NCBI RefSeq assembly: GCF_052180255.1
Contig: NZ_CP197466.1
Location: 372,001-436,000, forward strand
DNA: 64,000 nucleotides
Direction of reading: 5' to 3'
DNA from: Paenibacillus_AM sp052180255
GTDB lineage: Bacteria; Bacillota; Bacilli; Paenibacillales; NBRC-103111
The notes under the pieces were generated by a model. That model was not told where the DNA came from, ran no database searches, and saw only the letters and a program-made list of their open reading frames with translations. A program made the position numbers and the translations under genes. Position 1 is the first letter of the stretch. Each line of letters begins with the position of its first letter. Below, piece after piece: positions 43,810 to 51,814 of the stretch.

Positions 43810-44640
43810 ATGAAAAATAAATTTCTAATTGGCGAGATGTCCAAGTTACATAACACACCTGTAAAAACCCTGCGCTATTACGATGAAATCGGGCTGTTTA
43901 AGCCGATGGAGACCGATTCCAACAATGGCTACCGCTACTACTCAACCGATCAATTCGAGCAATTAAATACCATTAATTATTTAAAAGCGCTCGGTGTCTC
44001 GCTCAAAGAAATTAAAGAGCAGCTAGAGAAGCGGGACATGGATTCATTCATTCAATTATTAACGAAGGAACGTGCTGCGGCAGAGAATCAGATTAAGAAG
44101 CTAGAGCGGATTCGAGATACGTTTGATAGTCGGATCATCGAAATTCAGAATGCGAAAAAGATTGATGATTCGCAGATTGGTGTCGTACTCTTCAAGCATT
44201 TAGAGAAGCGGCGTATCCTGCGTCTGCATAATCGTTTTGCCTCTAATCCTGAGCTCGAGCTCAATTTACGCCAATTGGAAAATATATCAAATCGCATGTC
44301 CAGCATTTTTATAGGTGGAGTGGGTCTGACAGTTGCCCAAAGTGACTTGCTGCAGAATAGATTTAATGAGTACAATTCCATATTTATTTTGCTAGAGCAG
44401 GAGACGGAGAGTATGGAGCTAGTCGATATTTTACAAGAAGGGGATTATGCGTGTATTTATTTTCGTGGCTCCCATCAAGATTCGCCGGTTTATTACAATA
44501 AGCTTTTGAAGGAAATTCAGCAGCAAGGCGCTGCAATTATCGGGGATGCCATCGAACGGACCATTATTGATTCCTATATTTCGAACAATAAAGCGGATCA
44601 TTTAAATGAAATTCAAATTCCGATAACGTTTCCTACTTGA
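43810..44640 (+). CDS. MerR/BmrR-type regulator
   Basis: 276 aa from ATG 43810 (GAGG 13 bp upstream). N-terminal winged helix (LIGEMSKLHNTPVKTLRYYD, NGYRYY), a long dimerisation helix at about 80-125 and a C-terminal ligand-binding part of the GyrI-like type. This layout is that of BmrR/BltR, which activate multidrug pumps in response to the drugs. The divergent Bcr/CflA gene supports this role. Confidence 0.9.
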   Translation: MKNKFLIGEMSKLHNTPVKTLRYYDEIGLFKPMETDSNNGYRYYSTDQFEQLNTINYLKALGVSLKEIKEQLEKRDMDSFIQLLTKERAAAENQIKKLERIRDTFDSRIIEIQNAKKIDDSQIGVVLFKHLEKRRILRLHNRFASNPELELNLRQLENISNRMSSIFIGGVGLTVAQSDLLQNRFNEYNSIFILLEQETESMELVDILQEGDYACIYFRGSHQDSPVYYNKLLKEIQQQGAAIIGDAIERTIIDSYISNNKADHLNEIQIPITFPT

Positions 44641-44678
44641 TATCGAAGAGAAGTTCGTTGTATAATTCATTTTGAAAA

Positions 44679-44693
44679 TGATAATCATTATCA
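44679..44693. promoter_or_regulatory. Fur box (7-1-7 palindrome)
   Basis: TGATAATCATTATCA matches the B. subtilis 7-1-7 Fur consensus at every position. It lies 63 bp before the flavodoxin start. Confidence 0.92.
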
Positions 44694-44755
44694 ATTGTAT
44701 TTTATCAATGGTATTCAAATAATTAATAAGATGAAATAACGGAGGGAAGAAACGC

Positions 44756-45196
44756 ATGGAGAACGTCATAATGGTATACGCGAGTTTGTCAGGGAATACA
44801 GAGACGATGGCAGATGAAGTAGCAGCGGGAATACGTGGGCAAGGTGGTCAATTGACTGTATGTGAGGCTTACAATGCGAATGCTGCGGATTTGCTACAAT
44901 ACGATGGCATTGTGCTTGGAGCTTATACATGGGGTGATGGGGAGCTGCCTGATGATTTCCTTGATTTTTTTGAAGAGTTAGACGACATTGATTTGACCGG
45001 CAAAAAGGCAGCGGTGTTCGGTTCAGGAGATACGAGTTATCCGATGTTTTGTGCGGCGGTGGATCTTCTGATCGATAAATTGCGTGAGCGTGGATGTGAA
45101 GTTACAGCAGAAGGTCTGAAAGTGGAAATGTGCCCTAGGGAGAATGAGAAAGAGCAGTGTAGAGAGTTCGGAAGAAATTTTGTAACATGGAAATAA
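44756..45196 (+). CDS. Short-chain flavodoxin, iron-regulated
   Basis: 146 aa. FMN phosphate loop ASLSGNTETMAD at residues 8-19; the flavin-stacking loops AYTWGDGELPDD (about 62) and GSGDTSYPMFCAA (about 95) are intact. Flavodoxin replaces ferredoxin as electron carrier when iron is scarce, which agrees with the perfect Fur box upstream. It forms an operon with the next gene, 13 bp away. Confidence 0.93.
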   Translation: MENVIMVYASLSGNTETMADEVAAGIRGQGGQLTVCEAYNANAADLLQYDGIVLGAYTWGDGELPDDFLDFFEELDDIDLTGKKAAVFGSGDTSYPMFCAAVDLLIDKLRERGCEVTAEGLKVEMCPRENEKEQCREFGRNFVTWK

Positions 45197-45209
45197 GGAG
45201 GAAGTAAAG

Positions 45210-45911
45210 ATGGAACCAAGGACAGCAAGCGCCCAAAACTTTATTTTACATGATCATGACCTGGAGCAGTTCGTGCGCTGTCCTTGTTGTTTTCATCGCA
45301 AGCAAGCGAAGAGTCGCCCGAGTCCGAGTTCAGGTAATTGGCAGCAGCAAGTGCAGCAATCTATTGCGCTTGTCATTCAAGATTATTATTCGCTACCGCA
45401 GGATGCGAGAGGGGAGAATTCGATCTTAACGAGTCTGGATCGCCACTGGGTAGACGTGTCAGATCGAATTGGATCGGTAGTAAAAGCTGACGATGTGAAG
45501 CGCCAAGCCTCTAACTCGCTTATTCCTTACTTGCTGCAAGATCAAGAGGATACTGCAGCGCCGATATTTTTACAGGAAGAACTGTCTGTATTGATTGAAG
45601 AACTGGATATGAACTTATCGATGATGCTGCAGCTCGCACAATGGACGGAATCCTCTTATGTCATTAAGAAAATTTTCATTGAAGATGAACCGCAAGTCAT
45701 TCGTGCGTATATGAACATGTGTCTCGTGTTCGCTTATCGGGCTTTCGGCAAATTGCCGGAGAGAATCGAGGTATACTCCCTCTTAAGTGGAGCGGGATAT
45801 GGGCTTCTTCCTGATGAAGAGGATGTAGGAAATGCACAAGATTTTCTACGACTCGCACACGGTATGATGGTCGAACAACCTGCCGATCAGCAAGCGAGAA
45901 TTTATCATTAA
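45210..45911 (+). CDS. Unknown protein in the iron-regulated flavodoxin operon
   Basis: 233 aa, start ATG after GGAGGAAG. I do not recognise the family. Residues 18-33 (LEQFVRCPCCFHRKQ) resemble the N-terminal cysteine segment of RecB/Cas4-like PD-(D/E)xK proteins, but the nuclease residues themselves are not visible. The rest is soluble, mostly helical and acidic. Its place behind a Fur-controlled flavodoxin suggests a role in iron limitation or iron-sulfur repair. Whether the cysteines bind a cluster is open. Confidence 0.55.
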   Translation: MEPRTASAQNFILHDHDLEQFVRCPCCFHRKQAKSRPSPSSGNWQQQVQQSIALVIQDYYSLPQDARGENSILTSLDRHWVDVSDRIGSVVKADDVKRQASNSLIPYLLQDQEDTAAPIFLQEELSVLIEELDMNLSMMLQLAQWTESSYVIKKIFIEDEPQVIRAYMNMCLVFAYRAFGKLPERIEVYSLLSGAGYGLLPDEEDVGNAQDFLRLAHGMMVEQPADQQARIYH

Positions 45912-45918
45912 GTAGATC

Positions 45919-45968
45919 AAGGGGCTTCCTCACAAGGTTATATAACCAAATGAGTAAAGTCCCTTTTT
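45919..45968. terminator. Bidirectional terminator
   Basis: AAGGGGCTT pairs with AAGTCCCTT; CTCA/TGAG and the palindrome GGTTATATAACC extend the stem. A T-run follows on the plus strand. It separates the flavodoxin operon from the DUF4023 gene. Confidence 0.85.
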
Positions 45969-45988
45969 GCTTCATATAGATTCCAGCG

Positions 45989-46117
45989 TTATTTGTTCGT
46001 ACTGTGCTGTTTATTCTGCGTCTTGTTCGCTTGAGGTCCTTTTGTGTGCTGGCGGTTCTTATCGTCTTTTTTCTGGGTATCGTGCAATTTCTCTACAAAT
46101 TCATGAGTACTGTCCAT
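45989..46117 (-). CDS. DUF4023-type micro-protein (42 aa)
   Basis: On the minus strand AGGAGGG is followed by ATG 46117 and a 42-codon frame ending TAA at 45989. The product starts MDSTHEFVEKLHDTQ and ends KQHSTNK, strongly charged and rich in Lys, Gln and Asn. This matches my memory of the DUF4023 family of small Bacillales proteins. Function unknown. Confidence 0.75.
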   Translation of the reverse strand: MDSTHEFVEKLHDTQKKDDKNRQHTKGPQANKTQNKQHSTNK

Positions 46118-46261
46118 GTATAACCCTCCTGGAAAGATCTTTGTCCATGTTACTATATCCACTTTAGGATCAGATTATAGAGGGTTAAATTGTCATCCTA
46201 ATGGATCTGGTATGAATAGACATTACTTCTGGGTGAGAGTGGTGGTATAATAAATCCTTCA

Positions 46262-46307
46262 AACAGAGTTCGTAATCTCCTCCTCTGTAAAAACAAAACT
46301 AGGAGGG
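46262..46307 (+). promoter_or_regulatory. preQ1-I type riboswitch overlapping the queF ribosome site
   Basis: P1 stem ACAGAG (46263-46268) with CTCTGT (46283-46288), a loop rich in C and U (TTCGTAATCTCCTC) and an A-rich tail AAAAACAAAACTAGGAGG that contains the ribosome site. The loop's CTCC can pair with the GGAG of the tail to form the pseudoknot, so ligand binding would hide the ribosome site. The gene it precedes is in the queuosine pathway, which supports the call. Confidence 0.75.
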
Positions 46308-46313
46308 CAATCT

Positions 46314-46811
46314 ATGCCTAACAATCATGAGAAGCCTATTGAAGGCTTATCCCTATTAGGGAACCAGAACACGCAGTACACTTACGAATATGATCCGGGT
46401 ATCATCGAGACTTTCGTCAACAAGAAGCAGGATCGCGATTATTTTGTTAAGTTCAATTGCCCAGAGTTCACAAGTTTATGCCCGATGACGGGGCAACCGG
46501 ATTTTGCAACAATTTACATTAGTTATGTACCCGATGTGAAAATGGTGGAGAGCAAGTCGCTCAAACTGTATCTATTCTCGTACCGTAATCATGGGGATTT
46601 CCATGAAACATGCGTCAATACGATTATGGATGACCTGATCGCAGCCATGGAGCCCAAATATATCGAAGTATGGGGAAAATTCACGCCACGTGGCGGGATT
46701 AGTATTGATCCTTACTGCAACTACGGTAAGCCGGGAACAGCGTGGGAAGATGTCGCGCGTCAGCGTCTATTCAATCATGATATGTACCCAGAAACAATCG
46801 ATAATCGTTAA
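46314..46811 (+). CDS. queF: NADPH-dependent 7-cyano-7-deazaguanine (preQ0) reductase
   Basis: 165 aa, short single-domain form. The catalytic Cys is in FTSLCPMTGQPDFA, and the QueF motif ESKSLKLYLFSYRNHGDFHE is complete (substrate-binding Glu, Ser, His, Glu). Reduces preQ0 to preQ1 for queuosine in tRNA. Control by a preQ1-type leader is likely. No queCDE genes are beside it. Confidence 0.97.
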   Translation: MPNNHEKPIEGLSLLGNQNTQYTYEYDPGIIETFVNKKQDRDYFVKFNCPEFTSLCPMTGQPDFATIYISYVPDVKMVESKSLKLYLFSYRNHGDFHETCVNTIMDDLIAAMEPKYIEVWGKFTPRGGISIDPYCNYGKPGTAWEDVARQRLFNHDMYPETIDNR

Positions 46812-46823
46812 TAGAATGTGTAG

Positions 46824-46854
46824 AACCCGCCTTGTGGAGATGGCGGGTTTTTTA
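46824..46854 (+). terminator. Rho-independent terminator
   Basis: AACCCGCC, loop of ten, GGCGGGTT, then T-run; ends queF. Confidence 0.92.
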
Positions 46855-46870
46855 AGTGAATTTCTTCTGG

Positions 46871-47689
46871 TTAGGGGAGAAAGCCCTCTTGGCTAATGCC
46901 AATCTGATCCTCGTTATAATGCGCTTTGATTTGATCCAGCACCCTTAAATAGGCCTCGCGACTGTACCAATCATCTAAATCTAGTTGTTCGTAAATTGAT
47001 CGAACACCGATTTTCTCCGTCCGTTTTCCTTTGGCTCCGTCGCCCATGAAATAATCATCGATGCAGATTTTGTTCACAATTCCGCTTAATGTCTTTGCAA
47101 AATGATCCGTACACGGCAGCACGGGTGCAATCGTCGCCTGAGCGGGAATGTTCGCCTGCACGATACGCTCTAGCGCTTTCAAACGTGCGGCGATAGGGGG
47201 AGCCGAAGGGGTAAACGCTTTACGGATATCCTCACGGTCCGTCTCAATCGTCATGCTCACACGAACACGATCTCCAAGGGTTTGCAGTAGATCAATATCC
47301 CTCGTTACAAGGGGACTGCGTGTCTGTACGATTAAGAAGTCGGGTGGAGATGCAGCCAATACTTCAAGTAAGGAACGTGTAATTTGCTGCTGATATTCCG
47401 CAGGTTGGTACGGGTCTGTACTTGATGACATGAAGATTGTTACCGCGCCCTTGCGACGGGCTTTCTCCAAATCTTTACGCAGTACGTCCGCTGCACCTTC
47501 TTTCACCGTAACCCAGGCTCCCCAATCCTGCTTATGGAACAGCGCAATTGGCATCTGGCGCACATAACAGTAAGAGCAAGCAAAAGAGCAACCCGAGTAA
47601 GGATTCAGCGTATGCGAATACCCACTGAGGTAGCCGCTGGCTGGGTTTAGTAATGTTTTTGGTTTGGAATAGGTTAGGTTGGAGCTCAT
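46871..47689 (-). CDS. Radical SAM protein of the SPL-like/Rv2578c type
   Basis: 272 aa. The [4Fe-4S] motif CSFACSYCYV is at residues 33-42. It is followed by FMSSSTDPYQPAE, a stretch typical of the spore photoproduct lyase-like radical SAM family, and the SAM-binding strand VRVSMTIETDRE. The conserved Cys of true SplB (position 141 type) is not evident in the usual place. Family members of this length have no proven function. Stand-alone gene. Confidence 0.85.
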   Translation of the reverse strand: MSSNLTYSKPKTLLNPASGYLSGYSHTLNPYSGCSFACSYCYVRQMPIALFHKQDWGAWVTVKEGAADVLRKDLEKARRKGAVTIFMSSSTDPYQPAEYQQQITRSLLEVLAASPPDFLIVQTRSPLVTRDIDLLQTLGDRVRVSMTIETDREDIRKAFTPSAPPIAARLKALERIVQANIPAQATIAPVLPCTDHFAKTLSGIVNKICIDDYFMGDGAKGKRTEKIGVRSIYEQLDLDDWYSREAYLRVLDQIKAHYNEDQIGISQEGFLP

Positions 47690-47875
47690 TAAGGATCACC
47701 TGTTTCAATGCATATTAAATCTAGTATAACCGTTTAAGGAGGGGGGAGTAAGGTTACCGAATATGCTTTCCCGCAGACATCCAGGCACTCAACAGAAAAA
47801 AGTGAAACAAAATAAGATTTTCTTCGTCTAATCTAATGTTCAGTCCAATATTTAACAAATTCGGAGGATTGGAAA

Positions 47876-48361
47876 ATGAGAAGTAAGTATTTTGTTTTAC
47901 TTTTACTGAGTGTTCTAATTGTCCTATTAAGTGGTTGTAATTTTTATAATCACACTGAAAAAGAAAGCAAATCAATGCGTTATTCTTTCAATGAACCTTA
48001 TAAGTTTCCATTTGAAGTAAATGAGGCTTGAATGGAAATCCTAATTGATGATCCAGATGTACTCCTCCAATATGTTTTTCATTATAAAAACAAGCAAACA
48101 GGTCAAGAAATTCGATACATTTTGAGCAAGTCTATAAGTAGACCTGAAAAATTATTAGTACACGATAAAGTTCCTATGAAAATAGATGAATACAAACAAG
48201 GATATTATAGAGAAAGTGATACCAGTCAATCAGTTTGGTGGGAAGGTGAAAAGGGCTTCTTATCTCGTTTTGTTTATTACATCAATGATAATCGTGAAAA
48301 ATTAGATAACAAAAAACTAACCCAATCAGAACTATTAGACTTAGCAAAACAAGTTCAATAG
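47876..48361 (+). pseudogene. Lipoprotein gene with in-frame TGA
   Basis: GGAGG then ATG 47876. Residues 1-20 form a signal ending in the lipobox LLSGC, so the product would be a membrane-anchored lipoprotein. The frame is stopped by TGA at 48029-48031 and continues without shift from ATG 48032 for another 109 codons (MEILIDDPDVLLQYVF). A single G-to-A change in a Trp codon explains it; the ancestral protein would be 161 aa. No homologue is recognised. Either a recent nonsense mutation or two separately translated parts; the second ATG has no own ribosome site. Confidence 0.7.
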
Positions 48362-48372
48362 TAAAAAATATA

Positions 48373-48438
48373 GGGGGAGAATGTTAGCTCTCCCCCAAGA
48401 CAAAAAAACGTGGAAACCCTGAGGTGTCCACGTTTTTT
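48373..48438. terminator. Two adjacent terminator hairpins
   Basis: GGGGGAGA/TCTCCCCC at 48373-48396, then AAAAAACGTGGA/TCCACGTTTTTT at 48403-48438; the second works in both directions for the convergent genes. Confidence 0.88.
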
Positions 48439-48490
48439 CATGGGAATTTTAATGCACGGATTACTTGGCGCCAGAGCTCTTTTTCCTTTT

Positions 48491-48979
48491 TTAAAGAAAA
48501 GCATGAACGAGGAATAAAACAAAAAATGCTATTCCACATCGCATATGCCATACACGATCCATTTTTTTATGGCGCATCAATCCAGAAATGGGTACAGGAA
48601 GTAGCGCAACAAGCGCGAGAAGACCTGAGATGTTGGAAAAATCTATTTTGATTCCATACAAAAATGCGCCTACGGCGTGAATAGCAATAAGTGCAATCGT
48701 GATGATGGATATCGGAATATGCCATTTCCTACTCCATTTTAATAACAAGATGATCATTTTTTTTATTTTTTCCGATGCTCCAAAAACTTTCTTTTTTATC
48801 ATCAAAGAAAAAACAACATACGAAATCGCAAGAAACATCCCTATCCGTGCGTTGGAACCATAGGATTTAAACGCAGCTTTTAGTTTATACGCATGCGTTA
48901 GATCCCATACCCCAAAACATAAAATGACTAGCCCTAAAATGAACGCGATATAAACCCATTTTTTCTCTTTTTTAGGCAT
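48491..48979 (-). CDS. Cytochrome-b/ferric-reductase-like membrane protein
   Basis: 162 aa with five hydrophobic helices. Helix 3 (WHIPISIITIALIAIH) and helix 5 (WHMRCGIAFFVLFLVH) each hold two His residues separated by 13, the spacing of paired heme ligands in ferric reductase/NOX-type cytochromes. No flavin domain is present, so it would need a partner reductase. The protein ends directly after the last His helix. Role inferred only. Confidence 0.65.
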   Translation of the reverse strand: MPKKEKKWVYIAFILGLVILCFGVWDLTHAYKLKAAFKSYGSNARIGMFLAISYVVFSLMIKKKVFGASEKIKKMIILLLKWSRKWHIPISIITIALIAIHAVGAFLYGIKIDFSNISGLLALVALLPVPISGLMRHKKMDRVWHMRCGIAFFVLFLVHAFL

Positions 48980-49185
48980 GGAACACCTTCTTATGATAAG
49001 TTTACTCTACTATAACAAGCAATTATTAAATATCTATTAATTTTGCTCTTCTTCAACAATATCTTGCAAATCAGCACTTTCGGCGTGTGATAACAGATTG
49101 AAAGGGCATAAAGTACGTCATTGATAATTGGGATAAAATTCAAACTACCTCCTCATACTAACTGTAGACGATGGAGGTGAACACT

Positions 49186-49356
49186 ATGCCCAAAAATGAC
49201 GCCGATCCAAAGTATGACCGCGAAGATAACAAAGCAGATAAGAAAGAAAACCAGCAGAATCATGCTCATTTCACTGAAGAGGCACAAACACTAACAAGTA
49301 ACAAGATTGATGATTATGTTCCAAGTTTAAACGGTATCCCCAAGAATCAAGTTTGA
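49186..49356 (+). CDS. Small hydrophilic protein of unknown function
   Basis: 56 aa from ATG 49186 with GGAGGTG 6-8 bp upstream. Highly charged (Asp, Lys, Glu, Asn, Gln), no cysteine, no membrane segment, probably disordered. I do not recognise it; small disordered proteins of this type in spore-formers are often spore-specific, but no sequence signature proves that here. Confidence 0.6.
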   Translation: MPKNDADPKYDREDNKADKKENQQNHAHFTEEAQTLTSNKIDDYVPSLNGIPKNQV

Positions 49357-49360
49357 GAAA

Positions 49361-49404
49361 AAGGCTGCTCTTCTCGTCTTTAAATGACGGTAGAGCAGCC
49401 TTTT
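49361..49404. terminator. Bidirectional terminator
   Basis: AAGGCTGCTC (49361-49370) pairs with GAGCAGCCTT (49393-49402). Confidence 0.88.
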
Positions 49405-49408
49405 CGTG

Positions 49409-51160
49409 TCATTGGGTTCGAACGTTGATAACTCTCGAGTTTGATAGTTGATGGCATTCACGGAATGCAAAATGCTTGCATCCAAGACATTGAGAGTGGT
49501 TAAGTTTTGTTAATGCAAAGCTAACCGCGTTACCTGTTTTTTCAAAAAAGTGTTCCTGACCAATGAATTCGTCTAATTTTGTTTTTTGAAGCATTTGGCG
49601 TGGTTGATTTTGTATTTCAGAAATGATTACGGTGCCACCGTGCTTTTTAAAGTGCTTGACGATACTTGATAAATTGGATTCCCCTGTTGTGTCCATATAA
49701 GGAACATTGCCCATTTTCAATATTAGCACTTTCGGTTTGTAATTAATTTCGTCCATAATGGATTTCTCAAACATATTAGCAACCCCAAAGAACAAAGCTC
49801 CTTCGACGGTGTAGATACTGATTTGAGGGCAATTATGTTGCTCATTAACCATATGTGCGGATACTTTTTCGTTCTTATCGGATGGGTCGGGCAATACCTT
49901 TACCGTAATAAGAAGGCTGCTCATATGTTTCACAAAAATGATAACTGATAAGATTAAACCAACTTCAACAGCGGTTGTCAGATCTGTAAAAACAGTAAGT
50001 AGAAAGGTAATAAGCAAAACTAATGACTCTGCAGTTTTAGTTTTTAAAACGTGAACGAACTCTTTACGTTCGCTCATATTCCATGCAACAACCATTAGAA
50101 TGGGTGCCATGCTCGCAAGAGGAATGTTTGAAGTATATGGAGCAAATATGAATAAAACTAACAGGACAACAATGCCATGAATGATCCCAGAGAAGGGTGT
50201 CTCGGCTCCATTTTTAATATTTGTTGCAGTTCGTGCAATAGCCCCGGTTGCTGGAATGCCGCCGAACAGCGGAGTTATCATATTGGCGATACCCTGACCA
50301 ATCAATTCACGGTTGCTGTTGTGCCTGGTTCCTGCCATTCCGTCAGCAACTACAGCTGAAAGTAAGGATTCAATACCACCTAACATAGCTATTACAAAAG
50401 CCGGTTTAATTAAAGATTGAATGTGTTCAATTGAAAGTGAAGGAAAGTGTATGCTAGGCAAGCTATTTGGAATTGCTCCGTAAGTAGAACCAATAGTTGC
50501 TACTTTGTCAGGATAGAATATTGACGCTACAACAGTAGAAATCAATAATCCAACTAGTGAACCAGGAATTTTAGAAACAAGCTTAGGTGTAAAAATGATA
50601 AGCACCAGACAAATCACAGCAGTTAAGACACTGTAAATATTGATTGTCGAAATGTGAATGCCTAATTCCTTCATATTGGAAAGAAAATCTTGATGCTTTT
50701 GAAGATTACTGAGTCCAAGGAAATTGGCGATTTGTCCTGTGAATATGGTAACGGCAATTCCTGTTGTAAAGCCTATTGTAACGGGGCGTGGTATGAATTT
50801 GATTACACCGCCTAATTTAAAAATCCCCATTAATAGTAATATTACTCCTGCCATAAAACCTGCGATAAGCAAGTTTTCGTACCCATACTGCATAACAATC
50901 GCAAATAGTATGGGTATAAATGCTCCTGTCGGACCGCCGATTTGGAATTTTGAACCACCAAGTAATGAGATTAGTATTCCTGCTACTATCGTTGTGTATA
51001 ATCCATATTCAGGTTTAACCCCTGATGCAATTGCAAACGCCATTCCTAATGGAATGGCGATAATACCTACAATCAGACCTGAAATCAAGTCTTTTTGAAA
51101 TTTTTTTCTATTATATCCTTGAAATCTGCCACTAAAAGAGAGTTTCAAATCCATTCCCAC
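49409..51160 (-). CDS. SulP-family anion transporter with STAS domain
   Basis: 583 aa; GTG 51160 or ATG 51154 start, neither with a strong ribosome site. About 11-12 helices with the SulP signature region (PEYGLYTTIVAGILISLLGG, GGPTGAF) and a C-terminal STAS domain from about 440 (LILKMGNVPYMDTTG). The last 35 residues add a Cys/His stretch (CLGCKHFAFREC) outside the usual STAS end. It imports sulfate or bicarbonate. The ArsR gene upstream on the same strand likely controls it. Confidence 0.9.
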   Translation of the reverse strand: MGMDLKLSFSGRFQGYNRKKFQKDLISGLIVGIIAIPLGMAFAIASGVKPEYGLYTTIVAGILISLLGGSKFQIGGPTGAFIPILFAIVMQYGYENLLIAGFMAGVILLLMGIFKLGGVIKFIPRPVTIGFTTGIAVTIFTGQIANFLGLSNLQKHQDFLSNMKELGIHISTINIYSVLTAVICLVLIIFTPKLVSKIPGSLVGLLISTVVASIFYPDKVATIGSTYGAIPNSLPSIHFPSLSIEHIQSLIKPAFVIAMLGGIESLLSAVVADGMAGTRHNSNRELIGQGIANMITPLFGGIPATGAIARTATNIKNGAETPFSGIIHGIVVLLVLFIFAPYTSNIPLASMAPILMVVAWNMSERKEFVHVLKTKTAESLVLLITFLLTVFTDLTTAVEVGLILSVIIFVKHMSSLLITVKVLPDPSDKNEKVSAHMVNEQHNCPQISIYTVEGALFFGVANMFEKSIMDEINYKPKVLILKMGNVPYMDTTGESNLSSIVKHFKKHGGTVIISEIQNQPRQMLQKTKLDEFIGQEHFFEKTGNAVSFALTKLNHSQCLGCKHFAFRECHQLSNSRVINVRTQ

Positions 51161-51179
51161 CGTCTCGAATATTTGATTA

Positions 51180-51191
51180 TTTGAATATATA
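51180..51191. promoter_or_regulatory. Operator-like motif before the SulP gene
   Basis: TTTGAATATATA lies 20 bp before the transporter start in an AT-rich imperfect palindrome. The same 12 bases occur before the ArsR gene at 51667-51678, suggesting a shared binding site. Confidence 0.5.
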
Positions 51192-51313
51192 TAAAATCAT
51201 ATATCTGAATTAATCAGATGTCAATTTCATAATTCCGCAAAATACATTCAAAAATAAACAAAAAAGGAAGTAGATCGGGGATAACAACCCGATTCACTCC
51301 TTTTTGTTGTGAA

Positions 51314-51640
51314 TTACTGATTTTTTATATTTTCTAACATGGAAATAGCATTCACAAGATGATTGTCAAAAATCTGCTTGGCAACAATAAGCAAGTCTTT
51401 TATCAATGGATCTGTAAGAGAGTATATTACTGAGGTTCCATCTTTAATTCCGCGGACTACATTTTTATTTCTTAATACGGCTAACTGTTGTGAAACGGCA
51501 GAACCTTCACTACCCAATATAGTTTGTATCTCATTAACGTTTTTGTCGCCCTCGACTAAAACTTCAAGGATTCTTATACGTAATGGGTGTGCTAACGCCT
51601 TGAAAAAATCGGCTTTAAAATGCTGTATTTCTTGATACAT
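51314..51640 (-). CDS. ArsR-family repressor
   Basis: 108 aa from ATG 51640, preceded by CAGGAGAG. Winged helix (FFKALAHPLRIRILEVLVEG, GSEGSAVSQQLAVLRNKNVV). There are no cysteines and no alpha-5 Asp-x-His/His-x2-His set, so it is not a classical metal sensor; it resembles the non-metal BigR/YgaV-like or SdpR-type group. It lies upstream of the SulP transporter on the same strand. Confidence 0.88.
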   Translation of the reverse strand: MYQEIQHFKADFFKALAHPLRIRILEVLVEGDKNVNEIQTILGSEGSAVSQQLAVLRNKNVVRGIKDGTSVIYSLTDPLIKDLLIVAKQIFDNHLVNAISMLENIKNQ

Positions 51641-51666
51641 AGCGTTCTCTCCTGAAGTTTTGAAAA

Positions 51667-51678
51667 TTTGAATATATA
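51667..51678. promoter_or_regulatory. Operator-like motif before the ArsR gene
   Basis: TTTGAATATATA, identical to the copy before the SulP gene, located 27 bp upstream of the ArsR start. Probable self-repression site. Confidence 0.5.
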
Positions 51679-51814
51679 GATATAATATCACATATTGGAA
51701 AGTATTAAATCAAATATTATATTATTTGAAATTATAAGAATGAGGATTGGTTCTGAATGGTTGATAACGACAAGTTGTACTTCTTATATGGGGAGAGTTC
51801 GGGAGGTAGTAAAA

